Assembly: GCA_035079385.1 (NCBI GenBank)
Contig: JAVHKY010000015.1
Coordinates: 3,782,001 to 3,846,000, forward strand
Direction: 5' to 3'
DNA length: 64,000 nt
DNA from: Aspidiotus rigidus
Lineage: Eukaryota; Arthropoda; Insecta; Hemiptera; Diaspididae
The position numbers and the translations under genes are program-made. Within the stretch, counting starts at the first letter, position 1. Each line of letters starts with the position of its first letter. Shown one piece after another: positions 1 through 11,149 of this stretch. The notes under the pieces were generated by a model, which saw only the letters and a program-made list of their open reading frames with translations, was not told the origin of the DNA and made no database searches.

Positions 1-91
1 TGCATCAAAATTAATAGACTTTTATTGACTTATTGGACCATTTTTGAAATAGTGAACTTTTATTGGACTTATTGACCTGGTAGACACCCTG
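1..91. mobile_element. Right end of a TIR DNA element, cut by the window edge
   Basis: Positions 79-91 read GGTAGACACCCTG, the exact reverse complement of CAGGGTGTCTACC at 55408-55420 and identical to 56595-56607. The preceding bases are short repeats of a TTATTGGACTTATTGACC type, comparable to the GTCAACT-rich repeats just inside the 55408-56607 element. I read this as the last about 90 bp of another copy of that nonautonomous family; its left end lies outside the window. Superfamily is unknown; CAGGG-type ends are common in hAT elements. Confidence 0.55.
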
Positions 92-99
92 ATACTAGA

Positions 100-700
100 C
101 CTCCAGGTTACGCCTGATGACGTCATACTTGCAAATTTCAAAATGAGGGTACTTCTTTCTTAGCCTTCTTTATTGTGAGCTATAAACTGCTCTAGGCCTA
201 CTATTAGCTTTTATGAAACCTGGCCCAACATAAGCCTAACATCCAGCAGTATAAAATCCTATACTATAAACCATTTATAGATTACAAGGATGAGGGTGGG
301 GGGAGGGGGCGTAGATTTAACTCGCAGATTTCAGAATCAGTCTTGAAGTCACGGCTGATGACGTCATAAGGGCAACGCGAGGGTGCCGTGAACTCGTAAA
401 TTTTAACACAGAACCTGTTTTATCGGGGGGGGGGGGTGTCGGAGAAAACATCCGGCGTCCGTCGGCCGATCGGCAAAGCTCAAAGCTCGAAAATCTTCCA
501 AGTCCCCCTCCTATCATGTATAACTAGGAGAGCGGGGCCTGCGACGTCACAGTCTGATGACGTCATAGATTTTTTTTTTTCAAGTTTCCCTCCTATTGTA
601 CGTAGTTTCAAAGTCCGAGCCTGTGACGTCACAATCCGAAATGTTTTGCTCTTCGATAAAATTCCTAGCAACTACGATGCACCCCTATCGAGCTAACTAG
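100..700. repeat. TGACGTCA-rich dispersed repeat (copy 1)
   Basis: This stretch has the hallmarks of a family that recurs through the window: the palindrome TGACGTCA (118-125, 359-366, 558-565, 624-631), 'GAACCTGTTTTATnGGG', and 'cctcctatcatgtataact' (in the other orientation 'tatgtatgataggaggggga'). Relatives sit near 15110-15560, 17690-18370, 23560-23725, 45140-45915, 53990-54430, 54640-55400, 56620-56870 and 57390-57610. No coding potential is evident. G/C homopolymers (296-310, 426-436) are present. From 701 to about 1000 I see nothing identifiable. Confidence 0.6.
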
Positions 701-999
701 GTTTCACTAGTTGGGATTGGAAAGAAAGCAGACCTTCCGGCGTGCAAGCTACATTAAACATCCCATTTTGTGCGTTAATCTTCTGGAGAATTTCCTGGCC
801 CTTCATTGAATGTCGTTCCCTCTGTGCAGTTCCAAGATTCTCTGGTAATTGATTACAATCAATTATACACAAACTAACAAATTTACTAATTGCTCGTGTA
901 GTAGAGAGCACTGACGAGAAAAAAATATGTATATGTTCCACTTACAGTGATGTGAGGTCTTTCGACAAGGCTATCATTATCAAATACAAAAAATGGACT

Positions 1000-2330
1000 A
1001 ATTTAATAGTGATGACATAAGAGGAAGAGGAGTACGATTCAGAAAACAAGACTTTACAGGTCGGTGAGATTCGCCAAATGCTCTCGTGAAGATCTCATCT
1101 TCAATGATGGACCGGTTGATTAGGTCGTAGGCGTGGTGACGTTTCATCTTTTCGATTTCGATAGTTCCAAAGTCAGTCGACGGCGCGGCGTGTGATATTC
1201 TCACTATGAAGCATTATCTCATCCCCGCCTCGGTGTTGTTTTTCTAGCAGGTGTCTAGCTGAGGCTGATTTTTTGAGGTCATTATTTCCAAATGCGCTGA
1301 CATGGTCGTTGATTCTCACGTGGAAAGATCTCCCAGTCTCACCAGGGCAGTCAAGGCAACGAAGCAAGTACTCGTCACTCTTTGACAAGGAAGGGGTCGA
1401 GTCTTTACCATTAGGGAGGAGCCTTCCAAGTTTGGAAGAGGGTTAGAAAAGAGGGGTTTTCTCAGTTGTCCGCAGAATTTCACCAATTTTAAAGTTGAGG
1501 TTGGGGAGGTAAGGAAGGAGTACAAACTTTTTCCTTCTCATTTGTCCGAGGGCAAGGGGGGGGGTGGAGGAATGTGGTAGTCCTTTGAAGATACAGAATC
1601 CAAGAGAGCTCGAGATACGGGCATCATCGAAATTCAGAGTTCAGGGTCCGCCTAACGCAGGTAACCGAGCAGTAAATCTGCAACACTCAACAATGCGCGT
1701 AGTGTACAGCTGTTTGCAGAGCTTGACGCGCACTCAACGCGTTAGGCGAACCCAAACTACAAATTTGGATGATGCCCGTATTCGTCAACATTATAAGTAT
1801 AGCGAAGACGACTTCTATTTGCAACCTTGATTTCTTTCTTACGGACAAGGCCATCGACATGAATATGAATATTTCAAGATGGAGACCTCGTTCTGGCGGC
1901 CTTTGGGCGTGAGAGGGAGATCGGCCGAACGGTAAAAGCCGCTATTTTATGGGAGAAAGGGCAATAAGATGACCCGTTGACAAGGATGTCGATGGTCGTG
2001 TTCTTCCTATTGTCAATCTCAACCCCATGGCTAGAGAGGGAAGTAGTGACGCCGAGGAAATTTAGAATAGAGTCTCCGATTTCAACAGTAAGTTTAATGA
2101 AAGGATATAAAGCGTTCATGAAATCGAGGGGGTTATGAAGCTCCTGTGGGGATACAGTCCAAACGCACAGTATATCATCGACATACCTCCGCCAGAGGAA
2201 CACATACCGGAGGAGGGAGAGCCCCGAATAAAAATTAATGAAACTGTACTTCGAATTGATCACAATCATTCAATCTCTTCAGATGATGTACTTTCACAGA
2301 ACATCGATGACCATTTTCACTCAACGTCAC
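1000..2330 (-). pseudogene. Decayed Penelope-like element (RT + GIY-YIG remnants)
   Basis: On the minus strand the 3' part of a Penelope-like (PLE) reverse transcriptase can be read in broken frames. About 2250-1890 gives WRRYVDDILCVW (the YVDD catalytic motif), then KLTVEIGDSILNFLGV and SSYCPFSHKIAAF, matching the order in the better PLE at 58799-61057 (HRYVDDVLCAW, LEIGGLSINFLDL, SSFCPTAHKIAAF). About 1530-1200 gives a linker and a GIY-YIG-like stretch (LLRCLDCPGETGRSFHVRINDH). Stops and frameshifts separate the pieces, and unrelated sequence lies between about 1560 and 1870. It is more diverged than the other two PLE copies in the window, so it is an old copy or a different lineage. Confidence 0.75.
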
Positions 2331-4399
2331 ACTACCGATTTGAATTTTGTCTGATCTTGAAACTTTTTCGTCAGTCCAGGTGCGATCCACACTACGAGCT
2401 ACCTAATCCCCCTCTTTCTGTCCCCACAGCGACCGAGAGAATCGATAAAATCCACCTCAGCTGAGGATCTATTCCAACCATGTCAACTCAGATCACCAGG
2501 GCGTAGCACTCGTTGACAAGGACGCATAGCACAACAGCGTACGAGTCGAGCTAGACAATTTTTACAAAAACTAAGATGGAAGAAGAGGTAAAATAAACTC
2601 GCGCTCGTAGCACATCATCACATTTGACTTGTCGCCAGCAACTTAAAAAAAGAAGTAAGGACTCGGCCGCATGATCGATATTCACGTTCATCATACGTAT
2701 GTATACGGCCTATGACGAAGACCGGTACCACAAACGTGCGAGAGAAGAAAAAAAAAACAGAAAATGTGAACCGTGGGCGCGTTCCAGTAAGCATAATAAT
2801 TCGTAATATGTGTACGACGCTCTACACTACACGTACCTCATGAATTCGATTTAAAATCGTACTCGTTGTCGGTCATTTTTCCCTTTTCTCTCTCGCTCCT
2901 TTCGTTTTTTTCTTCTTCTTCGATTCCCTTTTCGAATGAACGAAGAAACAAGATGAAATAGCGCCGTTCTGAACTGGTTTTTATCGAATTTCCAAAACGT
3001 ACGACGCTCGTAACGAAAATTTACTCAGCCAATTTGACCATTTACGATCGTCCTCTTCGCGACGTGTAATTCTCCTTCAGCAAATCGTAAACGCGAGCCC
3101 GTTTTTCACCTTCTTCGCGAACATATGGCACCGACGACAGCACATATTTGAATAAGGTAGCAGCGGTCGTGGCCGCGGCAGCATCGGGAAAAACTTAGTC
3201 CAGCATCCACTAGCTTTTCAAGCGCGAGGAGCAGCGCAGAACGAAAGAAGAGGAATGAACGAAGACGCGAGTATATAATACGAGTAACATAGAACGACCA
3301 AGTAAAAATAAATAACATTACAGAAAAACATTAAGATATATTAACCTGCTTTTCCGTCTAGACTTCTTACGTACTGCGTGTGTGTTTTTTAGCTTTCGTC
3401 TCTCTCTTTCTATATCGCTCTCTCTCCTGCTCTACTACTCACCTCACATATGCCCTCTCTATCGCACGCTTGTCTCTTGCTTCCCTCTCCTTCTCCAGCG
3501 TTCGATAAAGCCATTTATTCAACATTCCAACAAATGAACAGATGATGGGATGCGGTCACCATTGTGCTTTGTTTTGCGAACGCAGACCAAAGTCATTTCT
3601 ACCTGTTTTTCTCATATACGTACGTTGACCAACACACGCAGAAAAAGAGGGGAAAAAAATACGCACACTATTCCAGGCTATGGTTTTGCTATGTAGAGTA
3701 CGTTTGATGTCTGCGAGAAGCGCCCGTGAGAGCCGACATGTTGTTAACTCGTATAATCGTAATTTATATCATTCTGTTAACCATTTAAATCAACATTTAT
3801 TCGCGAGGACTTCCTATTGCGCCTCTTCGTGTGTGGAGTGTATACCGGCAAGAAATAAGGAATGAAGGCATCGTCCGTTTCTGAGCTAAGAAATATAAAA
3901 ATCGAGAAACGAAAGAGAGACAAGAAAAAAAAAAATAAGACGTGCGTATACATATTGTAATAAACCGTGTTTTCTTAACGGCTACGCGATGCGTTCAACA
4001 TGTCAAATTTAAATAACTGCTCGGTAAGAGCCAGATCGCACAACAAGTCACCGACGATGACTCAGGTAAGGTAACAATATGATTAACATGCACAGCTCCG
4101 AGACATGAATAAACACATTACTCTGGATACGGAAAAGAAACAATCGAAAGATTTCAACATTAGGCTGAAGTTTCGAAAAAAATCACATTCGGTTGCCTTT
4201 TCAAATCTCCTGCAGATGCTGGGAAACTATTCCCGACAGTCTGTAAGCAAGTGGATTGTTGGAGACTGGATTTCAACATATATAGTTTTGCGGATAGGGC
4301 AAACGGAAAGATGGAGAACTGCCCAATGAGCCGCAAGGAGAATATCTTGCATTGCGGTGGCACAATCTATATATTTACATAAAATGAAGTCACATTGAA
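2331..4399. other. No recognised gene or repeat
   Basis: About 2 kb without a supported feature. Short open frames here (for example 3106-3318 on - and 3680-3865 on +) have no recognisable domain and no convincing splice partners. A CT-rich tract lies at about 3395-3500. Noncoding flank or exons of an unrecognised gene remain possible. Confidence 0.4.
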
Positions 4400-4620
4400 G
4401 TCAGCCCCCATTACTTTCTATATAGTAGCAACTGTGGTGGAGGAAAAGGGTAGAGGAATCAGCAACATCCTCCATTATCTCGATGACCTTTTCTGAGACA
4501 AACTTCCAAAAGGTTTCCGGACTGATCCCCATCAGATTTTCCTCAGTTTTGCGTAAGTAAGTATGGTAGGCTCCTCGGTCGCCCAAGGGACCGATAGGTG
4601 GCGCGATCGCGCTACACAAT
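4400..4620 (-). pseudogene. Possible LINE ORF2 fragment (linker before RT)
   Basis: On the minus strand about 4590-4450 reads LRKTEENLMGISPETFWKFV, which resembles the segment between the endonuclease and RT domains of jockey/CR1-like LINE ORF2 proteins, where a 'n-P-k-x-F-W-k-f-V' pattern recurs. No RT or endonuclease motif is visible on either side, so the assignment rests on one short similarity and is weak. The bases 4621-5010 hold nothing recognised. Confidence 0.25.
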
Positions 4621-5009
4621 TTACGTCGTTCCCCTTCTTTAAGCCTTGATTGCTCGAAGAATTTCTGTTGTTAACAAAGGGGAGTACTTAAGCCCGGTAG
4701 TACTACCATGATCAAAGCTTGCAGTAAGTCACGATTCAGAAAAATCATCAGGGCCGGTCAAATTTGGGAGAAAGAGGGCTATGGAACTGGGACATACTGT
4801 TAGCTTTGCTCTTCAATGGTAACCAAAAAAAGTTGGCATTCCACTGCGCCACCCATCGATAGAATACAACATCAATCCAAATTTTCATTGACTTTTATTT
4901 CGTCTATAACCAAACGGAACAAAATATTGTCATTCATACGCATCATTTCCAGCATACAGTCGAAGAAAAAGTTTCAAGGATATGAGACTCTGTAATTAGG
5001 CTGTTTAAA

Positions 5010-7260
5010 GATTACTTGGACCAGATTTCGGTTAGGTTAGGTTTTTGCATCCTCGAAATTTCAAGGCGATCAGAAGATACCCTTTCAAGACCGAAGATAG
5101 GAAACGGTCTGAAAATTTAGACCTTACAATATTAATTCAATCCCTTGCTAAATAAATACTAACGAAACTTTTCTGATTTTCTCAAAGTTATGGGCGAGGC
5201 TTTGACGCAATGTCATCATCAAAGGTCTCCACAGCTTTGAGACCTCAAAGTCTTCAGAAGATGAAAAAGGAAATGGACTAAAAATTCGGGACCTCACGAT
5301 TTTAATCAAATAAATTTTCACTCCCCATCGCTCCTCCACCCTGAAACAGATACAAAGATTTTTTCATTTTCTGGAAGTTAAGGGAGAGAATTTGACACAA
5401 TGTCATAATCACAGATCTCCACAGTCTCGAGATTTCAAAGTCATCAAATTTTAATCGAACAGATTTTTACCCCTCCTTCTCCCTGATATGGATACCAACA
5501 AAGCTTTTCTCAGTTTTTGCGAGTTATGGGCGAGGCTTTGAGGCGATGTCATCAGCACAGATCCCCACAGCCTCCAGACCTCAAAGTCTTCAGAAGATGA
5601 AAAAGGAAATGATCTAAAAATTCAGGACCACACGATTTTAATCGAATAAATTTTCACCCCCCCCCCCACCCTGAAATAGATACCAACAAAGCTTTTCTCA
5701 ATTTTTGCGAGTTACGAGTGAGGCTTTGACACAACGTCATCATCACAAATCTCCACAGTCTCGAGACCTCAAAGTCTTCAGAAGATGTAAAAGGAAATAA
5801 ACTAAAAATTCAGGACTTCACGATTCTAATCGAATAAATTTTCACCCCCACCGCCTCTCCACCCTGACATAGATACCAACAAAGCTTTTCTCATTTTCTG
5901 AAAGTTATGGGCGAAGCTTTGACGCAATGGCATCATCAAAGATCTCCACAGCCTCGAGACCTCAAAGTCTTCAGAAGATGAAAAAGGAAATGATCTAAAA
6001 ATTCAGCACCACACGATTTTAATCGAATAAATTTTCACCCTCCCCCACCCCCCTACACCCTGAAATAGATACAAAGCTTTTTTCATTTTCTGGAAGTTAA
6101 GGGAGAGACTTTGACACAATGTCATAATCACAGATTTCCACAGTCTCGAGACCTAAAAGTTATCAAATTTTAATCAAACAAATTTGTACCCCTCTTCCTC
6201 CCTGATATGGATATCAACAAAGCTTTTCTCAGTTTTTGCTAGTTACAGGCGAGGCTTTGACGCGATGTCATCAGCACAGATCCCCACAGCCTCGAGACAT
6301 CAAAGTCTTCAGAAGATGAAAAAGGAAATGATCTAAAAATTCATGACCTCACGATTATAATCGAATAAATTTTCACCTCCTCAACGCCTCTCTAACCTGA
6401 CATAGATACCAACAAAGCTTTTCTCATTTTCTGAAAGTTCTGGGCGAGGCTTTGACGCAATGGCATCATCAAAGATCTCCACAGCCTCGAGACCTCAAAG
6501 GCTTCAAAAGAAAAAGGAAATGCTCTACAAATTCAGGACCACACGATTTTAATCGAATAAATTTCAACACCCCCCCCCCCCACCCTGAAATAAATACGAA
6601 CAAAGCTTTTCTCATTTTCTGAAAGTTATGGGGGAGGCTTTGACGCAATGGCATCATCAAAGATCTCCACAGCCTCGACGATATCCTTTCAAGACCAAAG
6701 GAAGGAAATTGTCTGAAAATTTAGACCTCACGATTTTAATGGAATAAATTTCCCCCTCTCCGGTCCCTCCACCAAGGAAGCTATTCTCATTTTCTGCGAG
6801 TCAAGGGCGAGGCTTTGACGTGGTATCATCAGCACAGATCTCCACAGCCTCGCTATCTCAAGGTCATCAAAAGACACCCTTTCAAATCCAAAGGTAGGAA
6901 ATGGTCTAAAAATTTAGACCTGAAAATTTTAATCGAGCAAATTTACAACCCCCTCTCCCCCTTTTCTCCCTGAGAAGGGTTTCTTCGTTTTTCTAAATTG
7001 CGGGCGGGGCTTGGACGTCATGTCAACGGCACAGATCTCTACAACCTTGAAACCTCAAGGTCATCAGAAGATACTCTTCCAAGTTTGAAGGCAGAAAACT
7101 GCCTAAAAATTTAAACTAAGAAATCATTATTGAGCGAATTTTCCTCTTTCTGAAATCAGATACTTGCAAATCTTTCCTTCCTTGTCACGATCTGTTGCGG
7201 ACCTTTGACTCGCAGCTATGAAGTCTCAAGATCATCGAGATATATCCTTCCAAGTCCAAA
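5010..7260. repeat. Degenerate tandem array, about 190 bp monomer, about 11 copies
   Basis: The phrase 'gcgaggctttgacgcaatg' with variants recurs near 5195, 5384, 5533, 5715, 5913, 6107, 6250, 6445, 6632, 6808 and 7005, a spacing of about 145-200 bp. Each monomer also carries 'gatctccacagcctcgagacctcaaag', 'cagaagatgaaaaaggaaatg', 'cacgattttaatcgaataaattttcacccc' and 'accaacaaagcttttctcattttctg'. Some monomers lack an internal 40-50 bp. Central monomers are more alike than those at the edges. The open frames inside (5148-5339, 6469-6660 on -) are by-products of the repeat. Confidence 0.85.
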
Positions 7261-10200
7261 GATTCGATATTTTTCGTTATTGATAGACAGCTACTGACGT
7301 TTTCCAAAGTCCTCGGAAACGTTGAAGAATGATCTGGAAGTCAGTCATTGTGATTTTGACCACGCACTCTTCACCTACCCTCCCTTCCTGTCCGGTCACA
7401 TTAGCTCAAGAGCAAGAAAATCAATCCTAATTTACAAATGGTGCAAACTCGACCTGAATAACAATTTGTGATGTAGGTGCTAAATTTTGGGTACTACCCA
7501 GTAAGACAATTCTTTGATCTAGGATAATACGTGTGATTTCTCAAAATTTCCTCAAATTTTCCCTCGTAGTGCAATTTGAGTGAAACGCGGAGTTTCTAGA
7601 GGTGAATGGAGGATCTCATTATCCAATGAGCGACAAAAATAGCGGTCGAAGTGTCCTGGCACCATTTCTCCGCTCAACGGAAGTAATCGAAAACTCATAA
7701 ATTTTCTTCGTTTTGAGAAACTATGAACGCGAATTGAGGCAAAGCTCACACCAAAGTAGTTGAGCTCGCCTAACAAACGAAGCTAAAATAGCTAGGCCAA
7801 CGGATCTGAGTATCTGGGCATTCATTGTCAAACAGGGTGCGGCATTGATTCGAGACCAGTTTATGGGCTTAACGTACGGATGACAGTTTAAGAACGTGTA
7901 CACCATATGATTCCATTTTTACTCCAGACCACACACAAAATATTTATTCCACGAAATCGTAACACTCAAATCTGGTGTACATTCATTCCAGCTGTCGAAA
8001 ATCGGACAGACGCGATATCTGTATCGAAGATAAATACGTTATGAGCCATTTCAATTATTCCTGCGGACTATAACAGGTTCCGAATAAAATGCAGTAAGTC
8101 TACGATGAAAGATACAACAGCGGATGTACGACAGTTATACAAAATCGCAGTAGCGGCCTATCTACGTAGATAGACGCAGCTCTCTTGGCGGTGAAGGTAG
8201 AATAAGGAAACTTAATTTGTGAAAGTTCTATCCGCGACTTTGTCATTCACCACGAATCGAGATCATCTTACTAGGACAATATTGTCGTACAACGCTCGAT
8301 TACTGCTAAGTTCTCGGAAGATTAGTGAAGAGCACGTTTTTACGATCTTTTTTCTAAAATTACGAGCGTAATTCATTTTTGGCCAAAAATAATCAAACGA
8401 GCGATCTAGATCACAAAACAAGAGGTGTTCAACCGATAACAAGCGTCTAAATTTCAAGGAAAAAAAAGTTTTATTATCGCGCTGAAAATTTTAACGACTT
8501 TATGAAATTAATACGAAGTATCAACCATCAAACGCGGGTGAAATTCGCAACGATCAAGGTTGACGATTGTTCTATGTGGGAAAATTCGATTAGTTGCGGA
8601 TTTCCACTCTCAAAAAGTATAGAAATCATAGTACAATTTTTCCATCGTCTAAGGCCGAATCTACAACGACTATAATCTCATAACGAACGTAATACGTAAG
8701 TTCTCCTACCGTCTCGCATCTTCTTATGCTTCCGAAATGAATCCAGCCTCACTTGAGCCTCGCCCACACTAGGTTATTAAATTTCAAGTATAGAGTACGT
8801 AGTACGAACACGACACATCCGTCCTTTGCTGGCAGGCCAACAAAAATCTAGAGGGGGAAAAAAAAACATTTATTTTCATCAGAAGATTGTACGATAATAA
8901 TTTAAATACCGAAGCGCGGAATTCCAGAATACACACAAATCTTTCGTTATCAGAGTAATCTGAATTTTAACGTCTCTTCTTTTCTTCATCGCAGACAAGC
9001 GTGTATTACCTTCCCTTCTCTCGTTTTAAAAGTTGATTGAATAATAGAAGGATATCTTTTCGCGGCTTATTTTTCCGCATAAGGCGAAAGGTCAATAACT
9101 CGATCGTAGGTATATTAGACGGGTATACATAAACGAGTATAGAATTATAATACAGTGAGTATAGAATTATAATACAGTGGCGTCCCCATCTCCGTACCGG
9201 CAACAATGAAAATCTCATCACTCAACACCGGTTTAAAAAGCAATTTGCAACCAGATTTAGGGGCCCATTAACGAACTTTCACAACCTACACTTGAACGAA
9301 AATTGATAATCGTAACAGTATTCTCCTCGATGCCATCAAATCGTGTATTATGAGACTCCGATATTCTTTCAACACAACAGCTCACGCAGAAAGGTAACTC
9401 CTTCCGCGCACCACACATCATTCAATTTTCAAATCACGGATACGTGAAAAGGTGTAATTACTGTATTCTTCTTGTCAAAAGGGAAAAAAAATTTATACAC
9501 GTTGCAGTAAAATGAAGCGCGCATCATCATCGTAAGATACTTGGGAAAGTTTTAAAAGATAACGCGAACGCGTAGAAAATAGATGGAGCGACCCAAGCCA
9601 AATATGGGAACTTGAAAAAAAGCGTGCGATCCAAATTATCTTTTCGCGGCAACGTTAAACGAGGAAATGGCAAGAGAGAGAGACGATCGTAATAAATACT
9701 CTTCTATATATTCGTGTGATAATTGGTCGTTCCAAATGTCCGATTCCTCCCCCGTACAGCTCGGTTTTCTACCTACGATCGCGTTTGAAAACGAAGCGAC
9801 ATCACGAAATGAAAAATGTTCGGAGCATAAAGTTACCTTTGTGTGCAGGGAGATAGACTTAGCATATTTTCCGATTCTGCGACAAGTAAGTACTACGAAG
9901 TGAGGAAAAGAGAGCACTATCAGTTGAAGCGGATGACCAATTTACGAGCATGTATATGTACAGCTAATGCTATACTCCAAAATTTAGCTTCATCGACGCG
10001 ACCACAACCTCTGTTGACGTCGATACACTCACACCAAGAATATCTACCAAATTTCGCAATTTTCCAAATTCATGACTTCTCAATGACAATAATTCTATAC
10101 GAGGTCTTTACCCTGTTTTCGAAATTATGAAAGAAAACACGTTTGCAGAAAATTTATAACCCGTATAAATTTTGAAACTGCACGAGGTTAATTCCATTTC

Positions 10201-10418
10201 AATATTTTTACACTGAAATGTTGTGCATCAGTAAGAGTAATGGTATATCAAAATTTTCTCTCAAAGAACTGCGTTTGGGCAAAGCACCAAGTGAATTAAG
10301 TCAATGGATGAAAGCTTTTAAAAATTTCATGACGAAGATGACTCAGCAGAAAAAACTAGGCGAGGTATCCGTGTGCAGAACCATACGTAGTAATAACGTG
10401 CACGCCTGCAAGAACTGT
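7261..10418. other. No recognised gene or repeat
   Basis: About 3.1 kb of AT-rich sequence with no supported gene. A 23 bp direct duplication (gagtatagaattataatacagt) lies at about 9133-9179. A minus-strand frame at 9636-9917 contains KVTLCSEHF, faintly like the end of a THAP zinc finger, but lacks the other THAP residues, so I do not call it. Confidence 0.4.
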
Positions 10419-11149
10419 AAAAAGACTCTAGCCGGGTGAGGGAGAAAAATGGCCTTGGTCGAAAAATGTTTCAAATATCCGTCAAAGTGTTGTCCCAAAT
10501 TAGAAAACTCGAAACCCAAAAAACTGGACCCACCTACTCACCCACATGGGCTGCAAAGTAATTTTTAGGCCTGAAATCCAAATGGCTGTATCTCAAGCAA
10601 TAATGATCGCACAGCAATGTAACTTGGGGATATTTTAGAATATGTGAACATCCATTGTATTTGTGTTTTAAATAATTCATATTTTCTCTATAGTTTCTAG
10701 CAATAACAAAACTTCAAACTCGAATATTGAAAAAATCGAGGGGGGGGGCACCTGGAGAAAATCATTCATTTGAAGCGCCATAACTTCTACTACAACATAC
10801 ATTAGTACCATAGTCCTCGGTAAGGTGGAACATTCGCAAAATAATCAATATATTTAATGAATTTCTGTGATTTTTCCATCAATAGCGGGGTGAACGACGA
10901 CTGCTCCCGCAATAGACCGCGTGAAATCAACAGTCAATGTTCGAGGTGAAAGATACGCACTCCTCCGTTGAATGAAGTGGGAATGTAGATAGACCAAAAA
11001 TATATTTTCAGTATTTCGTTTATCGATTTGGTCAATTCTTTTGTAAACACATCCACGGATCAGGTGGAGTGTGTTAGATTCAGAAAAACAGTTGAAAAAT
11101 TCTCCACTCGCTGGAACAGTCTGAAAACAGTAGAGAAGTGAGAAAATCC

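Noticed and set aside
5641..5675. C-rich runs within the tandem array considered as G-quadruplex or i-motif clusters
   Set aside because: Single homopolymer runs of variable length, one per monomer; no regular four-tract spacing.
9636..9917. THAP-like reading (KVTLCSEHF) on the minus strand
   Set aside because: The N-terminal Cys pair, the Trp and the C-terminal AVPTIF motif of THAP domains are absent, and no splice partners were found.
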